Shown: positions 1-7,805, counted from the stretch's first letter. The stretch is DNA of 10,414 bases from Methyloprofundus sp. (GCA_030619185.1 JAUXBW010000051.1:1-10414), one strand, 5' to 3'. Program-made: numbers and translations. The notes: generated by a model from the letters alone, not told the origin.

Positions 1-897
1 AAAATGCCCGGCAAGTTGCCCAGCAAGACTGCCAGGGCACTATTAGGTATTGAAAGCAACGAGATTGTACCTATCATTCGTGACCCGCAGAAAACGCGCA
101 CTAATTCCGAAGCTGTCTTTTATTTTCCCGGTTGTGGATCGGAACGCTTATTCTCACAGGTGGGTTTAGCGACCCAGGCAATGTTATATGAGATAGGTGT
201 CCAGACCGTCTTACCCCCGGGTTATTTATGCTGTGGTTTTCCACAACGTGCTGCGGGACAATTCGACAAGGCTGAGCAAATCACGACTGATAATCGCATT
301 CTGTTTCACCGTGTGGCTAATACTTTAAATTATCTGGATATAAAGACGGTCGTTGTCAGCTGTGGTACTTGCCTGGATCAACTGGTTGATTATCAATTTG
401 AGAAGATTTTCCCGGGTTGCCGCATGATTGATATTCATGAATACCTGCTGGAAAAAGGGGTCAAACTGGAAGGTCTCACGGGCACACAATATATGTACCA
501 TGAGCCTTGTCATACGCCGATGAAACTACAGGATGATATAAAAACTGTAAATGAATTGATGGGCACGACAGTGCTTAAATCAGACCGTTGCTGTGGTGAA
601 TCTGGTACCTTAGCTGTCGGGCGACCGGATATTTCTACCGGAATACGCTATCGTAAAGCGGAAGAGATACAAAATGATAGCGCAAAATTACGCGCAAATG
701 GCAATGATGCCCCGATTAAAATGCTGACTTCTTGTCCATCGTGTATGCAGGGACTGGATCGCTTTAAGGATGATATAGAGCAATATGAAGTTGACTATAT
801 CGTCGTGGAAATAGCCAAAAATGTGCTTGGAAAAAACTGGTTGCAAAGCTATATCAAACAAGCGTCAAAAGGGGGAATTGAGAGGGTACTGGTATAA
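1..897 (+). CDS. C-terminal part of Fe-S oxidoreductase with two CCG (HdrB/GlpC-like) domains; 5' end outside window
   Basis: The reading frame is open through the left edge (codon AAA at 1-3), so the ATG at 4 is probably an internal Met and the gene is cut by the window. Numbering from that Met, two cysteine-rich repeats are visible. The first has C44, CCG at 76-78 and CxxC at 120-123. The second has C169-H170, CCG at 196-198 and CxxC at 244-247. This is the C-x(n)-CCG-x(n)-CxxC pattern of the family that includes HdrB and GlpC, where paired motifs bind Fe-S clusters and pass electrons to or from a flavin or quinone partner. The length and ending suggest the tail of a large FAD/FMN-linked oxidase-Fe-S fusion of the lactate/glycolate dehydrogenase type (possibly the DUF3683 group), but the flavin domain is not visible, so the substrate is unknown. 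No signal peptide or membrane segment is seen. It converges with recJ. Confidence 0.82.
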   Translation, partial: KMPGKLPSKTARALLGIESNEIVPIIRDPQKTRTNSEAVFYFPGCGSERLFSQVGLATQAMLYEIGVQTVLPPGYLCCGFPQRAAGQFDKAEQITTDNRILFHRVANTLNYLDIKTVVVSCGTCLDQLVDYQFEKIFPGCRMIDIHEYLLEKGVKLEGLTGTQYMYHEPCHTPMKLQDDIKTVNELMGTTVLKSDRCCGESGTLAVGRPDISTGIRYRKAEEIQNDSAKLRANGNDAPIKMLTSCPSCMQGLDRFKDDIEQYEVDYIVVEIAKNVLGKNWLQSYIKQASKGGIERVLV

Positions 898-1047
898 TAT
901 GCCCTGATTCCTCACCACTCTCAGCCCCCAGCCATAGCTGAATAAAACCTGAAGCCTCTGTAGGTTAAAAAATACGGCATTCACGAAATCTACCCAGTCA
1001 AACGTGAGTACAAGCTTTATCTCAATATTTTTGTGAGCAATTGCACT

Positions 1048-1106
1048 GTAACCGTTCAGTCCCCTTCCTTAGCAAGGAGGGGTTTAGGGGAGGTATTATT
1101 AGATAA
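1048..1106 (-). repeat. Half copy of the 101-bp palindromic element
   Basis: The sequence begins GTAACCGTTCAG, continues with CCTT-A-GCAAGGAGGGG and TTTAGGGGAGGT, and ends near TATTAGATAA. It matches the reverse complement of the right half of the element at 7705-7805, with scattered mismatches, and stops around that element's centre. It contains the inner hairpin (CCTT..AAGG) but lacks the second outer arm. I read it as a truncated or single-arm member of the same repeat family. Confidence 0.7.
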
Positions 1107-1115
1107 GGGAAGAGA

Positions 1116-1187
1116 CGTAGGATGTGCTGAGGAACGAAGCGCATCTTTCGGTGACTCATGCGCTTCCTATCGTCAGCACATCCTATG
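1116..1187. repeat. Inverted pair of REP-like units (GTAGGATGTGCTGA family)
   Basis: The left arm starts CGTAGGATGTGCTGA (1116-1130) and the right arm ends TCAGCACATCCTATG (1173-1187), its near-perfect reverse complement. The arms continue inward to GCGCAT (1139-1144) and ATGCGC (1158-1163). The left unit alone can fold as GATGTGC pairing with GCGCATC, with one T.G wobble. A GTAG head followed by a hairpin is the hallmark of REP sequences moved by TnpA-REP (RAYT) proteins. No RAYT gene lies in the window. Confidence 0.72.
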
Positions 1188-1234
1188 TTAATCCTTTTAT
1201 AGAGCTAACTTATGAGTAACACATTGGATTTGGG

Positions 1235-1260
1235 AATCGCGGCTAAAGACCGCTCCTACA
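1235..1260 (-). repeat. Single REP-like unit (GTAGGAGCGG family)
   Basis: Read on the minus strand it is TGTAGGAGCGG, TCTTTAG, CCGCGATT. A GTAG head is followed by a 4-bp GCGG/CCGC stem (1239-1242 with 1250-1253) and a 7-nt loop. This closely resembles REP units common in Pseudomonas, Xanthomonas and other gammaproteobacteria. It sits just after the recJ stop codon and may protect or end that transcript (inference). Only one arm is present. Confidence 0.65.
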
Positions 1261-1275
1261 TAGGGGAGTCAATAT

Positions 1276-3021
1276 TTATGCCAGCTTTTCAACATAATCA
1301 ATAATAAACTGGATACTACGTTGGCCTTTATACTCATTGATATCTAATTTATAAGCAATGTTTACCTGGCGGATACCTAGCCAATATTCGGGGCGCTCGA
1401 CAAAAAAGGCGATTGCATCAATCAGCAATTCAGTATCCGGCTTGCGTAAGACCAATTTTAAATGTTGCTGACCTACAATACGTGACTGCACGACATCAAA
1501 GATGCCATGAAATAAGGGCTCAGGGAATCCCTGACCCCAGGGACCTGCACTTTTTAGTAACTCACAAAAACCTATCGTCATCTCTGCTTCATTGAGCTGA
1601 CCATCAGTATAAACCTTCTGGTCCAGATCGATATCGGTCAGTCGTTGCTCAACCGCTTTATCAAAAGCCAGCATAAAAACCGGATAATCATGTAGCTGTA
1701 TGCTCAACCCGGCAGCCATTGCATGACCACCAAATTTCTGCAGGACTTTAGGGTGCGCAACAGCAATATCACTGAGTACATCTCTGACATGTATGCCGGG
1801 AATAGAGCGAGCCGAGCCTTTTATTTCACCATTTCCGGTATTGGCAAAAGCAATCACGGGGCGGTTTAAGCGGTCTTTAATCCGTGAAGCTAAAATACCA
1901 ATAACACCTTGATGCCAATCTTCATTATAAAGACAGACACCGGCTGTTAAATGTTGTTCATCCAGCACATTCATCTCTTTTAAAAGATGCATGGCCTCCT
2001 GCTTCATCTGCCCTTCGACTTCACGCCGCTCGCTGTTGAGCTCATCCATCTGCAACGCCAGTTGTTTTGCAATTGTGTTATCATCCGCCATTAAACACTG
2101 AATACCGACACTCATATCATCCATGCGACCGGCGGCATTAAGGCGGGGGCCTATAGCAAAGCCTAAATCTGCAGAGCCTAGGCTAACCAGGTTTCTCCCT
2201 GAAATTTCAACCAGTGCTTTAATACCTGCGTGCCCTTTAGCAGAACGGATCCGTAATAAGCCTTGATGGACTAGAATACGATTGACCTGATCCAGAGCCA
2301 CCACATCAGCAACAGTACCCAAAGCAACCAGATCCAGTAATTGCGCCAGGTTAGGTTCGGCTAAATTGCGAGTGATAAACCAGCCCTGCTCTCGCATCCG
2401 GCTACGCATCGCCATTAGCACATAGAACATAACACCGACACCCGCCAAAGCGCGGCTAGGAAATTCATCATCCGGCAGGTTCGGATTTACAATCGCATCT
2501 GCATCAGGTAATTGCTCACCTGGTAAATGATGATCGGTCACCAGTACTTGTATTCCTGCCTGCTTTGCAACCTCAACACCCGCCAGACTGGAAACCCCGT
2601 TATCTACTGTCACTATGACATCCGCTTGCTTTTGTATCACTAATTCAACGATTTCTGGTGTTAATCCATAACCGTATTCAAAGCGATTGGGCACAATAAA
2701 ATCGACATTATCAGCTCCTAACAACCGTAAGCCTTGCATAGCAACCGTACAGCTTGTTGCCCCATCCGCATCAAAATCAGCCACTATAACTATCTTCTTT
2801 TGCTGCTCTATGGCATTGATCAAATAAAGTACCATTTCCTCCATGCCCGTTAATAACCATGGGGAAGGTAGCTGTGCCAGACCACGTTGCAGGTCTGCAT
2901 CTGACTTGATACCCCGCGCTAAATAAATACGCTTTAGTACTGGATTTTGCTCAGATACGCCTGCATCACGCCCTAGCAGCGGACGTTCGACGATTTTTTT
3001 TGTGATACCGTGATAGTGCAT
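1276..3021 (-). CDS. recJ: Single-stranded-DNA-specific 5'-3' exonuclease RecJ
   Basis: The 581-residue protein degrades single-stranded DNA 5' to 3' in RecF-pathway recombination, mismatch repair and stalled-fork processing; its usual length is ~577. DHH-superfamily motifs are intact: motif I ADFDADGATS (81-90; metal ligands D82, D84), TVDNG (138-142, D140), VTDHH (161-165) and VALGTVADV (232-240). GPRLNAAGRM (291-300) follows, then the DHHA1 region with GVIGILASRI (372-381) and GGHAMAAG (431-438), and a C-terminal OB-like domain ending in YKLDINEYKGQRS. Similarity to E. coli RecJ runs from the first residues, which supports the ATG at 3021, although no clear Shine-Dalgarno precedes it. It lies 129 bp downstream of acs on the same strand and is probably a separate housekeeping unit rather than functionally tied to acs. 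Confidence 0.97.
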   Translation of the reverse strand: MHYHGITKKIVERPLLGRDAGVSEQNPVLKRIYLARGIKSDADLQRGLAQLPSPWLLTGMEEMVLYLINAIEQQKKIVIVADFDADGATSCTVAMQGLRLLGADNVDFIVPNRFEYGYGLTPEIVELVIQKQADVIVTVDNGVSSLAGVEVAKQAGIQVLVTDHHLPGEQLPDADAIVNPNLPDDEFPSRALAGVGVMFYVLMAMRSRMREQGWFITRNLAEPNLAQLLDLVALGTVADVVALDQVNRILVHQGLLRIRSAKGHAGIKALVEISGRNLVSLGSADLGFAIGPRLNAAGRMDDMSVGIQCLMADDNTIAKQLALQMDELNSERREVEGQMKQEAMHLLKEMNVLDEQHLTAGVCLYNEDWHQGVIGILASRIKDRLNRPVIAFANTGNGEIKGSARSIPGIHVRDVLSDIAVAHPKVLQKFGGHAMAAGLSIQLHDYPVFMLAFDKAVEQRLTDIDLDQKVYTDGQLNEAEMTIGFCELLKSAGPWGQGFPEPLFHGIFDVVQSRIVGQQHLKLVLRKPDTELLIDAIAFFVERPEYWLGIRQVNIAYKLDINEYKGQRSIQFIIDYVEKLA

Positions 3022-3150
3022 ATTGTGCTATGTATATTTTCGTCTTATTAATTTATCTTCCCTGTCGGCGATAATGAGGATCCAGTAATCAGGGGAAAGT
3101 CGTTACAAAGTTTGCCTTCAAGAAAATTTCACATGGACTTGCTTCGAAGC

Positions 3151-5103
3151 TTACCGATTAAAACGATTAGTGATAATGCTTTCCACTACACCAGGATCTG
3201 CCAATGTCGAAATATCTCCCAGACTATCAACCTCATTGGCAGCGATTTTACGCAATATACGCCGCATAATTTTTCCAGAACGAGTTTTCGGCAGTTGCGG
3301 CGACCATTGAACTAAATCCGGACTGGCAATAGGACCGATATCGGCACGCACTAAGTCTATCAGTTCTTTTTTTAATATATCCGTCCCCTCTACACCTAGA
3401 TGCAAGGTCACATAGGCATAAATACCCTGCCCTTTAATATCATGCGGATAGCCAACGACAGCCGACTCAGCAACCAGCGGATGTTCATCAATAGCACTTT
3501 CAACTTCAGCCGTTCCCATCCGGTGCCCGGACACATTAATCACATCATCAACCCGCCCGGTAATCCAGTAATAACCTCGTGCATCACACCGCGCCCCGTC
3601 ACCGGTAAAATAGTAACCTGGATAGTTTTTAAAATAGGTATCAATAAAGCGCTGGTGATCACCATATATTGTGCGTGCCTGTCCTGGCCAGGGGCGTTCT
3701 AACACTAATACGCCTTCAGAACCATCATTCAGCTCATGTCCTTCATTATTCAAAATCGCAGGTTTAACTCCAAAAAAAGGACGTGTTGCCGAACTGGGTA
3801 ATAATTCAGTTGCTCCAGGTAGTGGCGTAATTAAAATACCCCCTGTTTCTGTCTGCCACCAGGTATCCACAATCGGACAATTTTCCTTACCTACCTGCTC
3901 ATAATACCATTCCCATGCCTCCGGGTTGATAGGTTCACCCACTGACCCCAGAATACGCAAACTACTACGTTTTGTTGTTTCTAAATATTGATCACCTACT
4001 GCCATTAATGCTCTTAATGCCGTGGGGGCCGTATAGAAAATATTCACTTGATGCTTATCGACAACTTGCCAGAAACGACTGGCATCCGGGTAAGTCGGTA
4101 CCCCTTCAAATAATAAAGTGGTCGCGCCATTACACAAGGGACCATATATCATATAAGTATGCCCGGTAATCCAGCCTATATCTGCAGTACACCAGTAGAT
4201 TTCACCCTCCTGATAATCAAAAATATATTTATGGGTAATCGCAGCGTATAACAAATAACCCCCAGTGGTATGTACTAAGCCTTTAGGTTTACCGGTAGAA
4301 CCAGAAGTATATAAAATAAACAACGGATCCTCTGCATCCATCCATTCAGGCTCACATTCGCTTGCTGCTTTAGACATCGCTTCGTGATACCAGATATCCC
4401 GCGCATCATTCCAGGCTATCGTGTTACCGCTGTTTTGTATGACCAGCACGCTTTGTATACTGGGGCACGATTCAAGCGCAGTATCGACAATGGCTTTTAT
4501 GGGAATGAGCTTACCGCCCCGAAAGCCTTCATCAGCACAGATAACGGTTGTACACTCGGAATCATTAATCCGGTCTTTTAACGCTTCGGCTGAAAATCCC
4601 CCGAAGACTATCGAATGTACTGCCCCAATACGTGTACAGGCCAAAATAACAGCTGCTGCTTCAATAATCATGGGTAAATAGATACAAACCCGGTCGCCTT
4701 TTTTAACACCCTGTGCTTTTAATACATTGGCGAATTTACAAACCTGTAGCTGCAACTCACTATAAGTCATTTTTTTATCACTAGCAGGGTCATCGCCCTC
4801 CCAGATCAAAGCCACTTGATCGCCCCGTGTAGCCAGATGTCTATCCAGACAATTGACACTGACATTAAGCTTCCCGCCCGCAAACCATTTAATTTCACCT
4901 TTAGGATAATCATATTGCATGACCTGATCCCAGGGCTGCTGCCAGTCTAAAAAAATTTCAGCCTGCTCTGCCCAGAATTTTTCAGGTTGCTCTATGGATT
5001 GCTGATATAAGGCCAGATACTGGTCATTATTAATATGTGCATTTTGAGCAATATCAGCTTTGACAGGATAGGGTTTATGTTCGTAGGTGTGATGTTCTGA
5101 CAT
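3151..5103 (-). CDS. acs: Acetyl-CoA synthetase (AMP-forming)
   Basis: This 650-residue cytoplasmic enzyme converts acetate, ATP and CoA to acetyl-CoA, AMP and PPi through an acetyl-adenylate. It is full length (E. coli Acs is 652). The adenylate-forming signature [11 protein letters not shown] is at 265-275, the acetate/nucleotide pocket [11 protein letters not shown] at 412-422, the hinge and second-half motif [21 protein letters not shown] at about 500-528, and the C-terminal [15 protein letters not shown] at 605-619. K611 in that motif matches the lysine whose reversible acetylation (Pat/sirtuin) controls Acs in Salmonella, so the same control is possible. The ATG at 5103 is chosen because the N-terminus aligns with known Acs; the ribosome site is weak. 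It lies downstream of the aldehyde dehydrogenase that would supply acetate, but the terminator and REP pair between them argue for its own promoter. The stop codon is followed at once by the palindrome GCTTCGAAGC, without a T-tract. Confidence 0.98.
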   Translation of the reverse strand: MSEHHTYEHKPYPVKADIAQNAHINNDQYLALYQQSIEQPEKFWAEQAEIFLDWQQPWDQVMQYDYPKGEIKWFAGGKLNVSVNCLDRHLATRGDQVALIWEGDDPASDKKMTYSELQLQVCKFANVLKAQGVKKGDRVCIYLPMIIEAAAVILACTRIGAVHSIVFGGFSAEALKDRINDSECTTVICADEGFRGGKLIPIKAIVDTALESCPSIQSVLVIQNSGNTIAWNDARDIWYHEAMSKAASECEPEWMDAEDPLFILYTSGSTGKPKGLVHTTGGYLLYAAITHKYIFDYQEGEIYWCTADIGWITGHTYMIYGPLCNGATTLLFEGVPTYPDASRFWQVVDKHQVNIFYTAPTALRALMAVGDQYLETTKRSSLRILGSVGEPINPEAWEWYYEQVGKENCPIVDTWWQTETGGILITPLPGATELLPSSATRPFFGVKPAILNNEGHELNDGSEGVLVLERPWPGQARTIYGDHQRFIDTYFKNYPGYYFTGDGARCDARGYYWITGRVDDVINVSGHRMGTAEVESAIDEHPLVAESAVVGYPHDIKGQGIYAYVTLHLGVEGTDILKKELIDLVRADIGPIASPDLVQWSPQLPKTRSGKIMRRILRKIAANEVDSLGDISTLADPGVVESIITNRFNR

Positions 5104-5162
5104 AAGTATGGATACCGGCTAAAGTTAAGGATGCCAACGTAACACAGGACATATTGAAAACT

Positions 5163-5227
5163 GTAGGGCGTGGCGTCAGCCCGCTTATGCTAAAAGGCAC
5201 ACAAGGCGGGCTAAAGCCACGCCCTAC
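5163..5227. repeat. Inverted pair of REP-like units (GTAGGGCGTGGC family)
   Basis: The left arm GTAGGGCGTGGCGTCAGCCC (5163-5182, plus GC) faces the right arm GCGGGCTAAAGCCACGCCCT (5206-5225, plus AC). They are reverse complements except in the small loop (GTCA against TTTA). Each arm is itself a REP hairpin: GTAG head, GCG-T-GGC stem, loop, GCC-CGC. The pair lies in the leader side of acs, between the aldehyde dehydrogenase terminator and the acs start, so it is probably either upstream of the acs promoter or transcribed in its leader. Confidence 0.8.
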
Positions 5228-5290
5228 TGATATAGTAATATCCCACCCTAGGTGGCTAGCAAAAAAATTAATAACTAATGAAAGGTATGA

Positions 5291-5321
5291 AAATAAAAAA
5301 GGCGACTTTAAAAGCCGCCTT
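5291..5321 (-). terminator. Rho-independent terminator of the aldehyde dehydrogenase gene
   Basis: On the minus strand, 14 bp past the stop codon, AAGGCG (5321-5316) pairs with CGCCTT (5304-5299). Further C-G and T-A pairs inside close the loop, and the stem is followed by TTTTTTATTT (5300-5291). Strong stem, short loop and T-tract are all present. It should limit read-through from the dehydrogenase gene into acs. Confidence 0.85.
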
Positions 5322-5335
5322 ACTGTAATAAATTT

Positions 5336-6856
5336 CTAGAAAAAGCCTAAGGGGTTTATATCATAACTGACCAGCATATTCTTGGTTTGCTGATAATGAT
5401 CCAGCATCATTTTATGTGTTTCCCTACCGATGCCCGACTTTTTATAGCCGCCAAAAGCCGCATGAGCAGGGTAATGGTGATAACAATTGGTCCACACCCG
5501 GCCTGCTTGAATACCACGCCCCATACGATAAGCAAGATTCATATCGCGAGTCCATAAACCCGCTCCTAAGCCAAATTCAGTATCATTAGCAATTGCCAGG
5601 GCTTCAGCTTCATCTTTAAAAGTCGTCACTGAGATAAAGGGGCCAAAAATTTCTTCCTGAAAGATACGCATTTTATTATGTCCTTGCATCACAGTCGGCT
5701 GAATATAATAACCTTCATCCAGATCGCCACCTAGCTCAGCCGCCTTGCCACCCATCAATAACTTAGCGCCTTCCTGTTTACCAATCTCGACATAGCTTAA
5801 TATTTTATCGTGCTGTTCTTTTGATGCCTGGGCACCAACCATGGTTTCAGTATCGAGCGGATCGCCTCGCTTAATTTGTTCTGCACGTGCGATCACTTTT
5901 TCTATAAATGCATCATAAATAGATTCTTGAACTAATAATCTAGATGGACAAGTGCACACTTCCCCCTGGTTAAAAAAGGCGAGTACTGCGCCCTCTATGC
6001 ATTTACTGACAAATTCATCCTCTTGGTCTAATACATCCTCAAAGAAAATATTTGGCGATTTACCACCCAGTTCAACAGTAGAGGGAACAATATTATCAGC
6101 AGCACATTTTAAAATATGCACGCCAATCGGTGTCGATCCGGTAAAAGCAATTTTAGCAATTCGTTTGCTAGATGCTAAAGCTTGCCCTGCCTCACCACCA
6201 AAACCGTTTACTATATTTAATACACCGGCAGGTAATAAGTCGCCTATGATTTCCATTAAAATCAAGATAGAAGCAGGCGTTTGTTCAGCAGGCTTCATAA
6301 TGATACAGTTTCCTGTTACCAGAGCAGGTGCTAATTTCCAGCAGGCCATCAACAAAGGAAAGTTCCACGGAATAATTTGCCCAACGACACCCAATGGTTC
6401 ATGAAAATGATAGGCCACGGTATTCTCGTCTATTTCACCAATAGAGCCTTCCTGGGCACGCATACAACCCGCATAATAACGAAAATGATCTGCGCATAAA
6501 GGCACATCAGCCGCTAATGTTTCGCGTACCGCTTTACCGTTATCCCAGGTTTCGGCAACGGCCAGTTTTTCCAGATTAGCTTCAATACGATCAGCAATCT
6601 TTAATAAGATATTCGATCTTGCTGTGACCGATGTTTTTCCCCAAGCATCTTTTGCTTTATGAGCAGCATCTAAAGCCAATTCAATATCTTCTGCAGTAGA
6701 ACGGGGGATTTCACAAAACACTTTGCCATTAACAGGACTTTTATTTTCAAAATATTGACCTTTAACAGGGGGAACCCAGTCACCCCCGATAAAATTGCCA
6801 TAACGAGTTTTATAATCAACTTTACTATCTGTTTGGTTGGGCGCGGCATAAATCAT
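5336..6856 (-). CDS. Aldehyde dehydrogenase, AldB/ExaC type (acetaldehyde dehydrogenase, acetate-forming)
   Basis: This 506-residue enzyme oxidises acetaldehyde and similar short aldehydes to acids with NAD(P)+. The start is set at ATG 6856, preceded by GGAG at 9-nt spacing; a GTG 15 bp upstream (6871) is also in frame but has no such site. Numbering from 6856: Rossmann-fold N-terminal region, PWN with N165, MKPAE (187-191), FTGST (238-242), ELGGK with general-base E263, and FNQGEVCTC with nucleophile C301. The C-terminal oligomerisation part is [20 protein letters not shown]. The length matches AldB (512) and the sequence is AldB-like throughout. E191 after KPA is the residue type that usually binds the adenine ribose hydroxyls, so NAD+ preference is likely (inference). 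It lies between a TetR regulator and acs on the same strand, so its product acetate could feed Acs. AldB versus ExaC naming cannot be settled here. Confidence 0.95.
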   Translation of the reverse strand: MIYAAPNQTDSKVDYKTRYGNFIGGDWVPPVKGQYFENKSPVNGKVFCEIPRSTAEDIELALDAAHKAKDAWGKTSVTARSNILLKIADRIEANLEKLAVAETWDNGKAVRETLAADVPLCADHFRYYAGCMRAQEGSIGEIDENTVAYHFHEPLGVVGQIIPWNFPLLMACWKLAPALVTGNCIIMKPAEQTPASILILMEIIGDLLPAGVLNIVNGFGGEAGQALASSKRIAKIAFTGSTPIGVHILKCAADNIVPSTVELGGKSPNIFFEDVLDQEDEFVSKCIEGAVLAFFNQGEVCTCPSRLLVQESIYDAFIEKVIARAEQIKRGDPLDTETMVGAQASKEQHDKILSYVEIGKQEGAKLLMGGKAAELGGDLDEGYYIQPTVMQGHNKMRIFQEEIFGPFISVTTFKDEAEALAIANDTEFGLGAGLWTRDMNLAYRMGRGIQAGRVWTNCYHHYPAHAAFGGYKKSGIGRETHKMMLDHYQQTKNMLVSYDINPLGFF

Positions 6857-6865
6857 TTGTATTAA

Positions 6866-6869
6866 CTCC
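6866..6869 (-). promoter_or_regulatory. Shine-Dalgarno GGAG of the aldehyde dehydrogenase gene
   Basis: GGAG on the minus strand, 9 nt before ATG 6856. The upstream alternative GTG (6871-6869) overlaps this site itself, so both cannot be optimal; this supports the shorter 506-residue product. Confidence 0.75.
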
Positions 6870-6963
6870 ACTAGAACGATTGTTCAAAAATTAGGTAAAA
6901 AACTGCTGAATATTATTAGGAGAAAGATTTGATAGACTACGCTTTTCTATGACTATTGCCATC

Positions 6964-7563
6964 TTATTCCTCGTTGTTTTTGTGTGTAAGTACTGATAAA
7001 GTCACCTGATTAATACCTTCAAGAACAGATCTTTCCGAACAGACCTTTCCGATGACTAATAATCCCTGCATACTACTGGTTAAAAAATTAGCAAGCTTCT
7101 TTAAATCAAGATCAGTCGATAACTCACCATTTTTATTCGCTCTCTGTAAGGTTTTGTAAAAGCCCTTTTCAAGTGCATTGAGTAAAAGTAGTACTTGTTG
7201 CTTAGTCGCGTTATCTCTTAAACCTCTCTCAATAGCAGAATTAGTCACTAAACAGCTACGTAAAGGCCCTGCGGTTAATAAATGCTCGACTAATTGCGCA
7301 AAGAACAACTCGATTGATTCAAAGGCAGAAGGTTTACTCTCCAAAATATCTAAAAACTGCTTAACCACCACCTTGCCATAACGCTCAAGTGATTGCAGAA
7401 AAAGCTGTTGCTTACTACCAAAGGTAGCATAAAGACTGCCTCGCTGAATCCCCATAGCTTCAACAAGGTCTTGTATGGACGTTGCTTCATATCCTTTGGC
7501 CCAAAACACTGCTACAGCTTTATCCAGAACTTGTTCTTCATTAAATGCCTTAGATCTGGCCAT
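6964..7563 (-). CDS. TetR/AcrR-family transcriptional regulator
   Basis: This 199-residue one-component repressor has an N-terminal TetR DNA-binding domain at about 8-55. The helix-turn-helix is at about 28-48 (TSIQDLVEAMGIQRGSLYATF), followed by GSKQQLF. The C-terminal ligand-binding half is all-helical. It contains RSCLVTNSAIE (102-112) with C104, the position where AcuR/NemR-like members often carry GCL.xNxA.E, some of which sense reactive electrophiles; a role of C104 in aldehyde sensing is only a possibility. It is 107 bp upstream of the aldehyde dehydrogenase on the same strand, so that gene is the natural target. The ATG at 7563 has only a weak ribosome site. A 15-bp palindrome and a promoter directly upstream point to autorepression. 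The TetR call is certain; the ligand and regulon are inferred. Confidence 0.92.
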   Translation of the reverse strand: MARSKAFNEEQVLDKAVAVFWAKGYEATSIQDLVEAMGIQRGSLYATFGSKQQLFLQSLERYGKVVVKQFLDILESKPSAFESIELFFAQLVEHLLTAGPLRSCLVTNSAIERGLRDNATKQQVLLLLNALEKGFYKTLQRANKNGELSTDLDLKKLANFLTSSMQGLLVIGKVCSERSVLEGINQVTLSVLTHKNNEE

Positions 7564-7571
7564 AAATAGTT

Positions 7572-7586
7572 TTTTCGATTCGAAAA
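7572..7586 (-). promoter_or_regulatory. Candidate operator of the TetR-family regulator
   Basis: TTTTCGA-A-TCGAAAA on the minus strand is a perfect 7-bp inverted repeat around one base. It ends 8 bp before the regulator's start codon and touches the putative -10 box. Symmetric 15-bp dyads overlapping the promoter are typical TetR-family operators. I found no second good copy in the 107 bp before the aldehyde dehydrogenase; the closest is the weak dyad GAAC-GATT-GTTC at 6874-6885. Confidence 0.6.
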
Positions 7587-7613
7587 GGGTAGTGAATTAA
7601 ATAATCATATCAA
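7586..7613 (-). promoter_or_regulatory. Putative sigma70 promoter of the TetR regulator
   Basis: On the minus strand, TTGATA (7613-7608) is followed after 16 nt by TACCCT (7591-7586). The -35 box is good and the -10 box moderate. Transcription would begin inside the adjoining palindrome at 7572-7586, so a bound repressor would block it. No other promoter for the regulator looks better. Confidence 0.45.
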
Positions 7614-7704
7614 GTATGAGTCTTGATGATTTTTTTATTGTTATACACCATAACTTTAAAGTACGAAAAAAGTTTACTCCATGTAGTAGATATTCATATT
7701 CAAC

Positions 7705-7805
7705 GTAACCGTTCACTTCCCCCCTTGTGAAGGAGGATTGAGGGAGTTATCTAATAAAACCTCCCCTTAACCCCTCCTTGCCAAGGAGGGGAACTGAACG
7801 GTTAC
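7705..7805. repeat. 101-bp imperfect palindromic element with 11-bp ends, MITE-like
   Basis: The ends are GTAACCGTTCA (7705-7715) and TGAACGGTTAC (7795-7805). The arms continue inward as imperfect reverse complements: CTTCCCCCC..GGAGG on the left, and CCTCCTTGCCAAGGAGGGG on the right with its own inner hairpin, meeting near 7750. TTCAAC precedes the left end (7699-7704) and recurs at 7807-7812 after the right end, one base away from it, as a possible target-site duplication. There is no coding capacity. A half copy lies at 1048-1106. Confidence 0.75.

Larger units (their letters stand above)
898..1275. other. 378-bp convergent intergenic region filled with repeats
   Basis: This gap lies between the stop codons of the Fe-S protein (+) and recJ (-). 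From 898 to about 1047 I see no gene; one short open frame (about 963-1190) has no start codon or recognisable family and runs into the repeats. From 1048 onward there are three unrelated repeat units (1048-1106, 1116-1187, 1235-1260). No classical hairpin-plus-T-tract terminator was found for either gene, so the repeat hairpins may be what separates the two convergent transcripts (inference). Confidence 0.7.

Noticed and set aside
963..990. Inverted repeat AACCT/AGGTT with nearby A-run as terminator after the Fe-S protein gene
   Set aside because: Only a 5-bp stem, an 11-nt loop, and the A-run is on the wrong side for plus-strand termination.
963..1190. Open frame resembling a coding remnant (…KKYGIHEIYPVKREYK…)
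   Set aside because: It begins right after a stop codon without a start, matches no family I recognise and runs into repeat sequence; treated as non-coding.
3141..3150. Palindrome GCTTCGAAGC after the acs stop codon as terminator
   Set aside because: The hairpin would have a 3-bp stem and no T-tract follows.
3400..3904. Plus-strand open frames antisense to acs
   Set aside because: Acs is unambiguous on the other strand with intact motifs; these frames show no protein-like features.
5109..5137. TTGGCA-17-TATCCA as acs promoter
   Set aside because: Spacing is good, but transcription would start at the ATG itself, requiring a leaderless mRNA, and the -10 box is poor.
5952..6404. 150-residue plus-strand open frame inside the aldehyde dehydrogenase gene
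   Set aside because: It is antisense to a well-conserved enzyme and has no family features; a shadow frame.
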